DNA of 5,469 bases from Sporomusa sp. (lineage in GTDB: Bacteria; Bacillota_C; Negativicutes; Sporomusales; Sporomusaceae): NCBI GenBank assembly GCA_029256645.1, contig JAQSXM010000260.1:1-5469 (forward strand), written 5' to 3'. The number at the start of each line of letters is the position of its first letter. Position 1 is the first letter of the stretch. This document shows positions 1-5,469 of the stretch, in pieces. A program made the translations under genes and the position numbers. Below the pieces are notes generated by a model. It saw nothing but the letters and a program-made list of their open reading frames with translations. It was not told where the DNA came from and did no database searches.

Positions 1-99
1 GCTGTCCGGCAGTCGGTCATTGCAGCCCGAGAAGTGGGTAAAAAGGTGCTTGAAGCTATGGCTGGCCCGGCTCCGTCCTCGGCAATACCGTACATCTAG
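1..99 (+). CDS. pduB: C-terminal end of a microcompartment shell protein, probably PduB (5' truncated)
   Basis: Frame 1 is open from the first base and gives 32 residues ending in ..SSAIPYI before a TAG stop. The segment AVRQSVIAAREVGKKVLEAM reads as the final amphipathic helix of a BMC-fold domain, followed by a short Pro/Ser-rich tail ending in Tyr-Ile. From memory, PduB proteins (tandem-BMC trimers of the propanediol-utilisation shell) end in this way, and pduB directly precedes pduC in known operons. PduB tiles the shell facets and is also known to link the shell to the enzyme core. Only the tail is visible, so the identity rests on that tail plus gene order. Another BMC protein is possible. 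The stop lies 18 bases before the pduC start, which suggests one transcript. Confidence 0.65.
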   Translation, partial: AVRQSVIAAREVGKKVLEAMAGPAPSSAIPYI

Positions 100-102
100 A
101 AT

Positions 103-110
103 AGGGGGAA
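103..110 (+). promoter_or_regulatory. Ribosome binding site of pduC, supporting a GTG start
   Basis: AGGGGGAA lies 7 bases before the GTG at 118. It supports GTG as the initiator over the next in-frame ATG (142), which has no comparable site upstream and would remove the conserved SKRFE segment. Confidence 0.7.
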
Positions 111-117
111 AGCAAAA

Positions 118-1788
118 GTGAAGAAATCAAAACGTTTTGAGATGCTGGCTGCCCGCCCTGTAAACAAGGATGGTTTCGTAGTTGAATGGCCTGAGGTAGG
201 CCTGGTGGCTATGAGCAGCCCCAATGATCCTAAACCAAGTATTAAGATTGAAAACGGCAAGGTAGTGGAAATGGACGGTGTGCCTCGCAACCGGTTTGAC
301 TTTATCGATCAGTTTATTGCTGATTATGCGATTGATACGGCAATAGCCGAAAAAGCGATGGCGATGGAAGATGCTAAAATAGCCAAAATGCTTGTTGATA
401 TTAATGTATCCCGTGATGAGGTTGTCAAGATAGCCCGCGGGTTGACTGCCGCCAAGATTCTTGCGGTCCTCAATACCATGAATGTAGTCGAAATGATGAT
501 GGCCATGCAAAAAATGCGGGCCCGTAAAATTCCTTCCAATCAATGCCATGTTACCAATACACAGGACAACCCGGTCCTGATCGCAGCCGATGCGGCTGAA
601 GCTGCTTTGCGTGGCTTTGATGAAATGGAAACAACGGTTGCTGTTGTCCGTTATGCCCCTTTCAATGCGCTGTCCTTACAGGTGGGCGCTCAGGTGGGCC
701 GTGGTGGCGTTCTTATCCAGTGTGCCCTGGAAGAGGCAACCGAATTGCTGCTGGGCATGAGAGGAATTACCGCTTATGCCGAAACAATCTCAGTTTATGG
801 GACTGAAAACGTATTTGTTGATGGCGATGATACCCCCTGGTCCAAAGCTTTTCTGGCTTCAGCCTATGCATCACGCGGGCTTAAAATGCGTTTTACCTCA
901 GGCACCGGCTCCGAAGTTCAAATGGGATATGCGGAAGGTAAGTCAATGTTGTACTTGGAAATACGCTGCATTATGCTAACCCGGGGCGCCGGTGTGCAGG
1001 GACTGCAAAACGGCTCTGTAAGCTGTATCGGTGTACCGGCAGCAGTTCCCTCCGGCATTCGCGCCGTTTTAGGTGAAAACCTGTGTGCTGCCATGCTGGA
1101 TCTGGAGGTAGCTTCCAGTAATGACCAGACCTTTACTCATTCCGATATTCGCCGCACTGCCCGTACGCTGATGCAGATGCTGCCGGGGACGGATTTCATT
1201 TGTTCGGGCTATAGTGCCAGCCCCAATTATGATAATATGTTTGCCGGCTCTAACTGGGATGTTGATGATTACGATGACTGGAATATCATCCAGCGTGATC
1301 TGATGGTAGATGGCGGCCTGCGCCCGGTTTCTGAAGAACAGGTGGTCTCGGTGCGTAATAAAGCAGCCAAAGCCCTGCAAGCCGTATTCAGGGAACTGGG
1401 TTTCCCAACCATAACCGATGAAGAGGTTGAAGCAGTAACCTATGCGCATGGCACCAAAGACATCGTGCAGCGAAATGTTGTTGAAGATTTAAAGGCGGCC
1501 GAAGAGATGATGAAGCGTGGGATTACCGGGCTTGATATTGTCAAAGCATTGGCTAAAAACGGCTTTGGTGATGTTGCAGAAAGTGCACTGGGCACCTTGA
1601 AGCAACGGGTATCTGGTGACTATCTACATACGGCTGCCATTCTTGATAAGCAGATGAATGTTATCAGCGCTGTCAATAATAAAAATGATTACCGTGGTCC
1701 GGGAACAGGCTATCGCCTGAGTAAAGAACGCTGGGATGAGATTAAGAATATCCGGCAGGCGATCAAACCATCTGATTTTGACGTATGA
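118..1788 (+). CDS. pduC: B12-dependent diol/glycerol dehydratase, large (alpha) subunit PduC
   Basis: Catalytic subunit of adenosylcobalamin-dependent propanediol/glycerol dehydratase. It forms a TIM barrel in which a 5'-deoxyadenosyl radical removes water from a vicinal diol to give the aldehyde. At 556 aa it is full length (family about 554). Family blocks are present throughout: SKRFE..ARPVN near the start, NVVEMMMAMQKMRAR (122-136), SVYGTE (225-230), TPWSKAFLASAYASRGLKMR (239-258), GVQGLQNGSVSCIG (292-305) and YDNMFAGSN (371-379). With a one-residue offset to the Klebsiella oxytoca enzyme, all active-site residues I recall are kept: His144, Glu171, Glu222, Gln297, Asp336 and Ser363 (His143, Glu170, Glu221, Gln296, Asp335 and Ser362 there). 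Ser302 and Gln337, linked to substrate handling, are also kept. The GTG start fits the family N-terminus. Parts of the protein, such as MLDLEVASSNDQTF and RTARTLMQMLPGTDFI, resemble glycerol dehydratase DhaB1, so the preferred substrate is uncertain. pduD follows after 23 bases. Confidence 0.97.
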   Translation: MKKSKRFEMLAARPVNKDGFVVEWPEVGLVAMSSPNDPKPSIKIENGKVVEMDGVPRNRFDFIDQFIADYAIDTAIAEKAMAMEDAKIAKMLVDINVSRDEVVKIARGLTAAKILAVLNTMNVVEMMMAMQKMRARKIPSNQCHVTNTQDNPVLIAADAAEAALRGFDEMETTVAVVRYAPFNALSLQVGAQVGRGGVLIQCALEEATELLLGMRGITAYAETISVYGTENVFVDGDDTPWSKAFLASAYASRGLKMRFTSGTGSEVQMGYAEGKSMLYLEIRCIMLTRGAGVQGLQNGSVSCIGVPAAVPSGIRAVLGENLCAAMLDLEVASSNDQTFTHSDIRRTARTLMQMLPGTDFICSGYSASPNYDNMFAGSNWDVDDYDDWNIIQRDLMVDGGLRPVSEEQVVSVRNKAAKALQAVFRELGFPTITDEEVEAVTYAHGTKDIVQRNVVEDLKAAEEMMKRGITGLDIVKALAKNGFGDVAESALGTLKQRVSGDYLHTAAILDKQMNVISAVNNKNDYRGPGTGYRLSKERWDEIKNIRQAIKPSDFDV

Positions 1789-1798
1789 TTCAAAAAAC

Positions 1799-1804
1799 GA
1801 GGTG
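1799..1804 (+). promoter_or_regulatory. Ribosome binding site of pduD
   Basis: GAGGTG lies 7 bases before the ATG at 1812, in the 23-base gap after the pduC stop. It fixes the start that includes the N-terminal targeting helix. Confidence 0.7.
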
Positions 1805-1811
1805 AAGTGTA

Positions 1812-1871
1812 ATGCAAGTTAACGAGCAAATGATCAGGGAAATCGTTCAGCAAGTAATAAAAGGCATGAGC
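1812..1871 (+). other. Predicted encapsulation peptide at the PduD N-terminus
   Basis: Residues 1-20 form a predicted amphipathic helix with hydrophobic positions Met7, Ile8, Ile11, Val12, Val15, Ile16 and Met19, set among Glu, Arg, Gln and Lys. A Pro/Ser/Ala linker follows. In Salmonella the matching N-terminus of PduD is an established targeting signal that brings the dehydratase into the microcompartment. Glycerol dehydratases that work outside shells lack it. Function here is inferred by similarity. Confidence 0.8.
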
Positions 1872-2471
1872 CCTTCAGCACCGGCCGGGCAATCAGCTTC
1901 CTATACCCCTAAAAGTACTACCGGGCGTACGATGACCCTTGTGGAAAAAGGGGAGGCCCGTACCGGCAGCAGATCAGACGAGGTGATTATTGCCCTGGCA
2001 CCGGCGTTTGGTAAATATCAAAACAAAACAATTGTCAACATTCCCCATAGTGATGTGCTGCGGGAAATGATCGCCGGGGTGGAGGAAGAGGGGGTACACG
2101 CTCGGGTTGTACGGGTGCTGCGGACATCAGATGTGGCCTTTGCGGCCCATGATGCGGCCAAGCTCAGCGGCTCCGGTGTTGCTATTGGCATTCAGTCCAG
2201 AGGAACCACCGTAATTCATCAAAAGGATCTTCCCCCATTAAGTAACCTGGAGCTTTTCCCCCAGTCTCCTTTACTCGATTTAGAGGCCTACCGGCAGATT
2301 GGCCGCAATGCTGCCAAGTATGGCAAAGGCGAGTCGCCAACACCGGTGCCAACCAGAAATGATCAGATGGCAAGACCTAAGTATCAGGCGAAAGCGGCTG
2401 TTCTTCATATAAAAGAAACCGAACATGTGGTTCCCGGGGCTAAGCCAGTGGAACTGGATGTTCAATTCTAA
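1812..2471 (+). CDS. pduD: B12-dependent diol/glycerol dehydratase, medium (beta) subunit PduD
   Basis: Medium subunit of the (alpha-beta-gamma)2 dehydratase. With PduC it sandwiches the cobalamin cofactor. It is 219 aa, close to the enterobacterial PduD (about 224) and longer than glycerol dehydratase DhaB2 (about 194), because it carries an N-terminal extension. Layout: amphipathic helix at 1-19, a flexible Ser/Pro/Ala/Thr-rich linker at about 20-40, then the Rossmann-like core from about 55. Core signatures are [12 protein letters not shown] (56-67), IAGVEEEG (87-94), [19 protein letters not shown] (119-137), [11 protein letters not shown] (141-151), [11 protein letters not shown] (160-170) and [13 protein letters not shown] (183-195). 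The block [15 protein letters not shown] recalls DhaB2 more than Salmonella PduD. The core fold is related to the reactivase small subunit (PduH here). The gene follows pduC closely and precedes pduE by 20 bases. Confidence 0.96.
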   Translation: MQVNEQMIREIVQQVIKGMSPSAPAGQSASYTPKSTTGRTMTLVEKGEARTGSRSDEVIIALAPAFGKYQNKTIVNIPHSDVLREMIAGVEEEGVHARVVRVLRTSDVAFAAHDAAKLSGSGVAIGIQSRGTTVIHQKDLPPLSNLELFPQSPLLDLEAYRQIGRNAAKYGKGESPTPVPTRNDQMARPKYQAKAAVLHIKETEHVVPGAKPVELDVQF

Positions 2472-2477
2472 CCAGAT

Positions 2478-2485
2478 GGAGGTGA
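2478..2485 (+). promoter_or_regulatory. Strong ribosome binding site of pduE
   Basis: GGAGGTGA, a near-perfect complement to the 16S rRNA 3' end, lies 6 bases before the ATG at 2492. It is the strongest such site in the window and sets the start that includes the N-terminal helix. Confidence 0.8.
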
Positions 2486-2491
2486 ATACAC

Positions 2492-2551
2492 ATGGCAAAT
2501 AATCAGGCATTAGAGGATATTGTCCGTGAAGTATTAAAATCAATGGGCCAG
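2492..2551 (+). other. Predicted encapsulation peptide at the PduE N-terminus
   Basis: Residues 1-20 contain the pattern LEDIVREVLKSM, with hydrophobic Leu7, Ile10, Val11, Val14, Leu15 and Met18 on one face and acidic/basic residues on the other. A Gly/Pro/Ala/Gln linker without predicted structure follows. Enterobacterial PduE has an equivalent short N-terminal helix. A targeting or core-condensing role is inferred. Confidence 0.7.
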
Positions 2552-3034
2552 AGCGGGGGAGCACCGGCACCAGGTATGTATCAATCACCAGCCCAAAATC
2601 AACCTCAGGGGTCGGCTGCCGGTTTAAGCCCGGAACTTGATTACCCCTTAGCCAGCAAAAGGCCGGAGCTGTTAAAAACACCGACAGGCAAGAAAATATC
2701 TGATATTACGCTGGAAAATGTGCTTAATGGCAGTATCAAGGCCGAGGATGTCCGGATTACCCCTGAAACGCTGCGGCTGCAGGGTGAGATCGCTGATGGT
2801 GTCGGCAGATATCAATTTGCCGCAAACCTGCGTCGTGCTGCCGAACTGGTAGCTATTCCCGATGCCCGCGTCCTGGAAATATATAATGCCCTGCGTCCCT
2901 ACCGTTCCACCAAACGCGAGCTGTTGACAATTGCCGATGAGATGGAAGCCAAATACAACGCTAGAATTAATGCTGCTTTCGTCAGAGAGGCGGCTGACGT
3001 TTATGAGCGTCGCAACCGGCTCAGGGCAGAGTAA
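2492..3034 (+). CDS. pduE: B12-dependent diol/glycerol dehydratase, small (gamma) subunit PduE
   Basis: Small subunit of the dehydratase, a mostly helical protein that packs on the PduC barrel. It is 180 aa, close to PduE (about 173) and longer than DhaB3 of glycerol dehydratase (about 141), because of an N-terminal extension. Layout: amphipathic helix at 5-18, a flexible Gly/Pro/Ala/Gln-rich linker at about 20-45, then the core starting at DYPLASKRPE (50-59). Core signatures are TPTGKKISDITLENVL (63-78), DVRITPETLRLQ (86-97), RRAAELVAIPD (114-124), ILEIYNALRPYRST-like residues 128-140 and AAFVREAADVY (161-171). The TPTGK..DITLE segment recalls DhaB3, whereas ITPETLRLQ and the N-terminal extension are PduE-like. 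The stop is followed almost at once by pduG, whose ribosome binding site begins inside the pduE stop codon. Confidence 0.96.
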   Translation: MANNQALEDIVREVLKSMGQSGGAPAPGMYQSPAQNQPQGSAAGLSPELDYPLASKRPELLKTPTGKKISDITLENVLNGSIKAEDVRITPETLRLQGEIADGVGRYQFAANLRRAAELVAIPDARVLEIYNALRPYRSTKRELLTIADEMEAKYNARINAAFVREAADVYERRNRLRAE

Positions 3035-3040
3035 GGTGAG
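3033..3040 (+). promoter_or_regulatory. Ribosome binding site of pduG overlapping the pduE stop codon
   Basis: AAGGTGAG begins within the TAA stop of pduE (3032-3034) and lies 5 bases before the ATG at 3046. The overlap suggests that ribosomes ending on pduE help start pduG. Confidence 0.65.
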
Positions 3041-3045
3041 TTTAG

Positions 3046-4869
3046 ATGCCAATTATCGCAGGCGTTGATATTGGAAACTCGACCACTGAGGTCTGTCTGG
3101 CCAGTTTTGAGCAGGGCCAATTAAAACAATACCTGGCGAGCGGCATGACTAAAACAACAGGCATCAAGGGGACATTAGCCAATGTGCCGGGAATTATTGT
3201 GGCCATGCAGGAGGCTCTCCAAAAAGCCGGGTTGGATTTCAAGAATCTTGATGAGATAAGGCTTAACGAAGCTACGCCTGTTATTGGTGATGTAGCCATG
3301 GAAACCATTACTGAGACGATCATTACCGAGTCAACCATGATCGGGCATAATCCCTCCACACCGGGTGGGATTGGTTTGGGGGTCGGGACGACGACCCTGT
3401 TTCAGCAATTGCCCCAACTGGCGGCTGGGGACAAGATCATCTGCCTGATACCAAGTGGTATTGATTTTGAGGATGCTGCCCGGCAGATTAATGCGGCAGC
3501 AGCCCGGGGGGTGGACGTGCAGGGGGCTATCGCCAAACAGGATGATGCAGTACTTATTGTCAACAGACTGCAGCGGAAAATACCTGTTATTGATGAGGTA
3601 ACCCTGCTTGAGAAGGTGCCGGTAGGCATGCTGGCAGCTGTAGAGGTTGCCGAAGCGGGTAAAACCATCCAGAGTTTATGTAATCCATATGGCATAGCAA
3701 CTGTGTTTTCCTTAACCCCGGAAGAAACAAAGATGGTCGTGCCAATTGCCAGGGCGCTGATCGGCAACCGTTCAGCAGTTGTCGTGCGGACCCCTGAGGG
3801 TGATGTTAAAGCGCGGTCGATTCCGGCTGGTTTTATTACCCTGGCAGGCAATCAGGGAAAAGCTGACGTCGATGTCGAGTTGGGTGCCCAGGCCATCATG
3901 GAAGCTGTTGAGCGGGTACAGCCATTAACCGATGTGCAGGGTGAGCCTGGTACTAATGTTAACGGTATGCTGGAGCGGGTTCGCCAGGTAATGGCCGGGC
4001 TGACCAGTCAGCCGGTTGCCGAGATGAAAATCCAGGATATCCTGGCGGTAGATACGTTTGTACCACAGAAGGTGCAAGGCGGTTTGGCTGGTGAATTTGC
4101 GCTGGAGAATGCGGTAGCGTTAGCGGCCATGGTTAAGACAAGCCGCTTGCCGATGCAGCAGATTGCCAACCAGCTGATTGAGCAGTTTGGGACACCGGTA
4201 ATTATTGCCGGCGTGGAAGCAAATATGGCCATCCATGGGGCACTAACCACACCAGGCACTGACAAGCCGCTGGCGATTCTGGATATGGGCGGCGGCTCTA
4301 CCGATGCGGCGATCATTACCAAAGAGAGTCTGGTAACATCCATCCATTTGGGCGGTGCCGGCGATATGGTAACCATGTTAATTAACTCAGAGCTGGGATT
4401 GAATGATTTCGACCTTGCTGAGGATATAAAAAAATATCCGCTGGCTAAAGTGGAGAGTTTATACCATATCAGACTGGAAGATGGTACGGTCAGGTTCTAT
4501 GACACCCACCTGCCGCCCCATGTTTTTGCCAGAGTTGTCATCCTGAAGGACGATGGTATGGTGCCTATTCCTTTTGACCATTCACTGGATAAAATCCGTC
4601 ACATCCGCCGGGAAGCTAAAAAGCGGGTTTTTGTTGCTAATGCACTCCGGTCTCTGGCGCGTATCGCCCCGGTCGGCAATATCCGGCATGTTGAATTTGT
4701 TGTGTTAGTTGGCGGGTCGGCGATGGATTTTGAGGTTGGTGATATGGTAACAGATGCACTGGCCCAATATGGTGTTGTCTGTGGCCGTGGTAATATCCGC
4801 GGTACTGAAGGCTCAAGAAACGCCGTGGCGACCGGTCTGGTACTGTCCTATCGCGGAAATGGGGCGTAA
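3046..4869 (+). CDS. pduG: Diol/glycerol dehydratase-reactivating factor, large subunit PduG (DdrA/GdrA family)
   Basis: Large subunit of the dehydratase reactivase, a Hsp70/actin-like ATPase that with PduH releases damaged cobalamin from inactivated PduCDE so that fresh cofactor can bind. It is 607 aa, full length (family about 603-610). Visible parts: first phosphate loop VDIGNSTTEV (7-16); the invariant block ATPVIGDVAMETITETI (76-92); GHNPSTPGG (100-108); NPYGIATVFSLTPEETK (213-229); second phosphate loop LDMGGGSTDAA (412-422); and the nucleotide-binding VVLVGGS (552-558). Thr105, Asp166 and Asp183, which I recall as metal ligands at the DdrA-DdrB contact, are all present. GVEANMAI..GALTTPG, VQGGLAGEFALENAV and GMLERVRQVMAGLT look closer to GdrA of the glycerol system than to Salmonella PduG. 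The start fits the family N-terminus (M-x-x-IAG-DIGN). pduH begins 2 bases after the stop, so co-translation is likely. Confidence 0.96.
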   Translation: MPIIAGVDIGNSTTEVCLASFEQGQLKQYLASGMTKTTGIKGTLANVPGIIVAMQEALQKAGLDFKNLDEIRLNEATPVIGDVAMETITETIITESTMIGHNPSTPGGIGLGVGTTTLFQQLPQLAAGDKIICLIPSGIDFEDAARQINAAAARGVDVQGAIAKQDDAVLIVNRLQRKIPVIDEVTLLEKVPVGMLAAVEVAEAGKTIQSLCNPYGIATVFSLTPEETKMVVPIARALIGNRSAVVVRTPEGDVKARSIPAGFITLAGNQGKADVDVELGAQAIMEAVERVQPLTDVQGEPGTNVNGMLERVRQVMAGLTSQPVAEMKIQDILAVDTFVPQKVQGGLAGEFALENAVALAAMVKTSRLPMQQIANQLIEQFGTPVIIAGVEANMAIHGALTTPGTDKPLAILDMGGGSTDAAIITKESLVTSIHLGGAGDMVTMLINSELGLNDFDLAEDIKKYPLAKVESLYHIRLEDGTVRFYDTHLPPHVFARVVILKDDGMVPIPFDHSLDKIRHIRREAKKRVFVANALRSLARIAPVGNIRHVEFVVLVGGSAMDFEVGDMVTDALAQYGVVCGRGNIRGTEGSRNAVATGLVLSYRGNGA

Positions 4870-4871
4870 GT

Positions 4872-5348
4872 ATGCCTGCCAATAATATGATGGTAAAACC
4901 TAGCATCGTCATCTGCGTGGCAGAACATGACGGATATGAGCGAAAAATCCGCGAAATCCAGGCTGGAATTGAGGAAGAGGGCGTCCCCTATACGTTGCTG
5001 CAAGGTGATGAGGGGTGCGAGGCAGTGACTCTTGCCTGGCAGGGAGCTGCGGCATCTCAGCTGGGGGTTGGATTAGGTGTTAGCCTAACCGGTCTGTGTA
5101 TCCATTATCATAAGCTCGCTGCGCCTAAGCCGCTGTTTACCTCTACGGACACCGCTAATCCGGGGATATGGCGTCAATTTGGCTATAACGCGGCCCGCTT
5201 GGTTAAGGGGCTTCCCTTTAAAGAAAAATTGGAACAAAGCTTTACTATTGAAGGTACTGAAGAACAGTTGTTTGAGCAAATTCAGGCGCTTGTCAAAAAA
5301 ATATTGCAGGAAAACGGTCAGGGTCACAGGGAGGTTAGCAGATGGTAA
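4872..5348 (+). CDS. pduH: Dehydratase-reactivating factor, small subunit PduH (DdrB family), with C-terminal extension
   Basis: Small subunit of the reactivase. By family knowledge it swaps places with the medium subunit of the dehydratase, opening the B12 site while PduG hydrolyses ATP. The core carries IQAGIEEEGVPY (29-40), EAVTLAWQGAA (50-60), LCIHYHKL (75-82), APKPLFT (84-90) and YNAARLVKGLPFKEK (105-119). Glu35, the middle Glu of EEE, matches the Glu31 metal ligand that I recall in Klebsiella DdrB. At 158 aa it is longer than enterobacterial homologues (about 117-125), which end near the VKGLPF/VKGIPF motif. The extra part, residues 120-158, holds a predicted amphipathic helix at 129-147. 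The ATG at 4872 has only a modest GGGG 7 bases upstream. In-frame ATGs at 4887 and 4890 lack a better site, so the true start could be 5-6 codons later. The last 7 bases overlap the next gene. Confidence 0.92.
   Translation: MPANNMMVKPSIVICVAEHDGYERKIREIQAGIEEEGVPYTLLQGDEGCEAVTLAWQGAAASQLGVGLGVSLTGLCIHYHKLAAPKPLFTSTDTANPGIWRQFGYNAARLVKGLPFKEKLEQSFTIEGTEEQLFEQIQALVKKILQENGQGHREVSRW
5256..5312 (+). other. Amphipathic helix in the PduH C-terminal extension, candidate encapsulation peptide
   Basis: Residues 129-147, including EEQLFEQIQALVKKILQ, place Leu133, Phe134, Ile137, Leu140, Val141, Ile144 and Leu145 on one face and Glu/Gln/Lys on the other. Spacing and charge resemble the N-terminal helices of PduD and PduE. 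It follows the VKGLPF motif where shorter homologues end, after a short stretch (EQSFTIEG) that could act as a linker. A targeting role is inferred only; it could instead be a dimer contact or simple helical cap. Confidence 0.45.
5328..5335 (+). promoter_or_regulatory. Ribosome binding site of the BMC shell gene, inside pduH
   Basis: AGGGAGGT lies 6 bases before the ATG at 5342, within the last codons of pduH. It supports this start even though it overlaps the upstream gene. Confidence 0.75.
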
Positions 5349-5469
5349 ACGCCCTAGGTCTGATGGAAGTGGTAGGTTTGGCTGCCGGTTTAGAAGCGGC
5401 TGACGCGGCGATTAAAGCAGCCAATGTTACCCTTATTGGCTACGAATTAACCAAAGGCGGCGGTATGGT
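5342..5469 (+). CDS. Microcompartment hexameric shell protein, BMC domain (PduA/PduJ/PduK-like), 3' truncated
   Basis: The first 42 complete codons of a BMC-domain protein are visible before the window ends. It starts MVNALGLMEVVGLAAGLEAA and continues with DAAIKAANVTLIGYE and LTKGGGMV. These are the first beta strand (ALGLMEV), helix 1 (LEAADAAIKAA, 17-27) with the conserved edge lysine Lys25 (Lys26 in PduA), strand 2 (VTLIGYE, 29-35) and the loop that lines the central pore of the hexamer. Such proteins tile the shell facets, and the pore passes substrate and product. The position just after pduH is where pduJ or pduK usually sits. The pore loop, TKGGG, is one residue longer than the IGSG loop of PduA/PduJ, so I do not assign a specific symbol; any C-terminal extension, which would mark PduK, lies outside the window. 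It overlaps pduH by 7 bases and has its own ribosome binding site. Confidence 0.9.
   Translation, partial: MVNALGLMEVVGLAAGLEAADAAIKAANVTLIGYELTKGGGM

Noticed and set aside
142..144. ATG as an alternative pduC start
   Set aside because: It would delete the conserved SKRFE segment; the GTG at 118 has a well-placed AGGGGGAA.
96..549. Minus-strand open frames opposite the start of pduC
   Set aside because: Antisense shadows of a gene with complete family conservation; no ribosome binding site or recognisable domain.
1069..1449. Minus-strand open frame of 126 codons opposite pduC
   Set aside because: Overlaps the conserved catalytic part of pduC and its product looks like no known protein.
2082..2092. 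Shine-Dalgarno-like GAGGAAGAGGG inside pduD, repeated at 4971 in pduH
   Set aside because: It encodes the conserved Glu-Glu-Glu-Gly motif in both genes and no start codon in a useful frame follows at proper distance, so it is neither an internal start nor a regulatory repeat.
2182..3052. Minus-strand open frames opposite pduD and pduE
   Set aside because: They cover conserved coding sequence of both genes and show no domain, so they are treated as shadows.
3042..4376. Run of long minus-strand open frames opposite pduG (3042-3359, 3402-3851, 4008-4376), all in one reading frame
   Set aside because: They lie fully within a clearly coding plus-strand gene, their translations look low-complexity (Ala, Ser, Thr, Ile) and resemble no family, and a stop-poor antisense frame is a usual by-product of codon bias.
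4887..4892. Two in-frame ATGs as alternative pduH starts
   Set aside because: No ribosome binding site precedes them and the 4872 start sits in the expected coupled position, though the first 5-6 residues are not conserved and this cannot be fully excluded.
5179..5403. Plus-strand open frame crossing the pduH/shell gene junction
   Set aside because: It is in a different frame from two well-supported genes and its product (Arg/Lys-rich, no motif) is not protein-like.

Overview
The window is a section of a coenzyme B12-dependent diol/glycerol dehydratase operon housed in a bacterial microcompartment (the pdu type). All genes lie on the + strand and are packed almost end to end. The order is the tail of pduB (shell), pduC, pduD and pduE (dehydratase large, medium and small subunits), pduG and pduH (reactivating factor large and small subunits), and the start of a BMC-domain shell protein gene. 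This is the canonical pduB-C-D-E-G-H-shell order. The shell genes at both edges are cut by the window, so the operon continues on both sides.

How the genes work together: PduCDE, with adenosylcobalamin, converts 1,2-propanediol to propionaldehyde or glycerol to 3-hydroxypropionaldehyde. The enzyme is damaged by mechanism-based inactivation and loses activity when cobalamin is trapped in the active site. PduGH is an ATP-driven, chaperone-like factor that exchanges the damaged cofactor. PduB and the downstream BMC protein build the protein shell that holds the toxic aldehyde. PduD and PduE both start with a short amphipathic helix and a flexible Pro/Ala/Gly/Gln-rich linker, the usual design of an encapsulation peptide.

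Host: strong AGGAGGTGA-like Shine-Dalgarno sites, base composition that looks close to half G+C by eye, and the protein sequences suggest a Bacillota member. A Negativicutes/Sporomusa-like anaerobe is a guess; nothing here fixes the genus.

Most notable points: (1) PduH has a C-terminal extension of about 40 residues that enterobacterial homologues lack, and it contains an amphipathic helix resembling the encapsulation helices of PduD and PduE. (2) The core proteins mix features I associate with diol dehydratase (Pdu) and with glycerol dehydratase (Dha), so the true substrate is open. (3) The downstream shell protein has a Lys-Gly-Gly-Gly pore loop one residue longer than that of PduA/PduJ. 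There is no intergenic gap over 25 bases, and I see no promoter, terminator, RNA gene, repeat array or mobile element.
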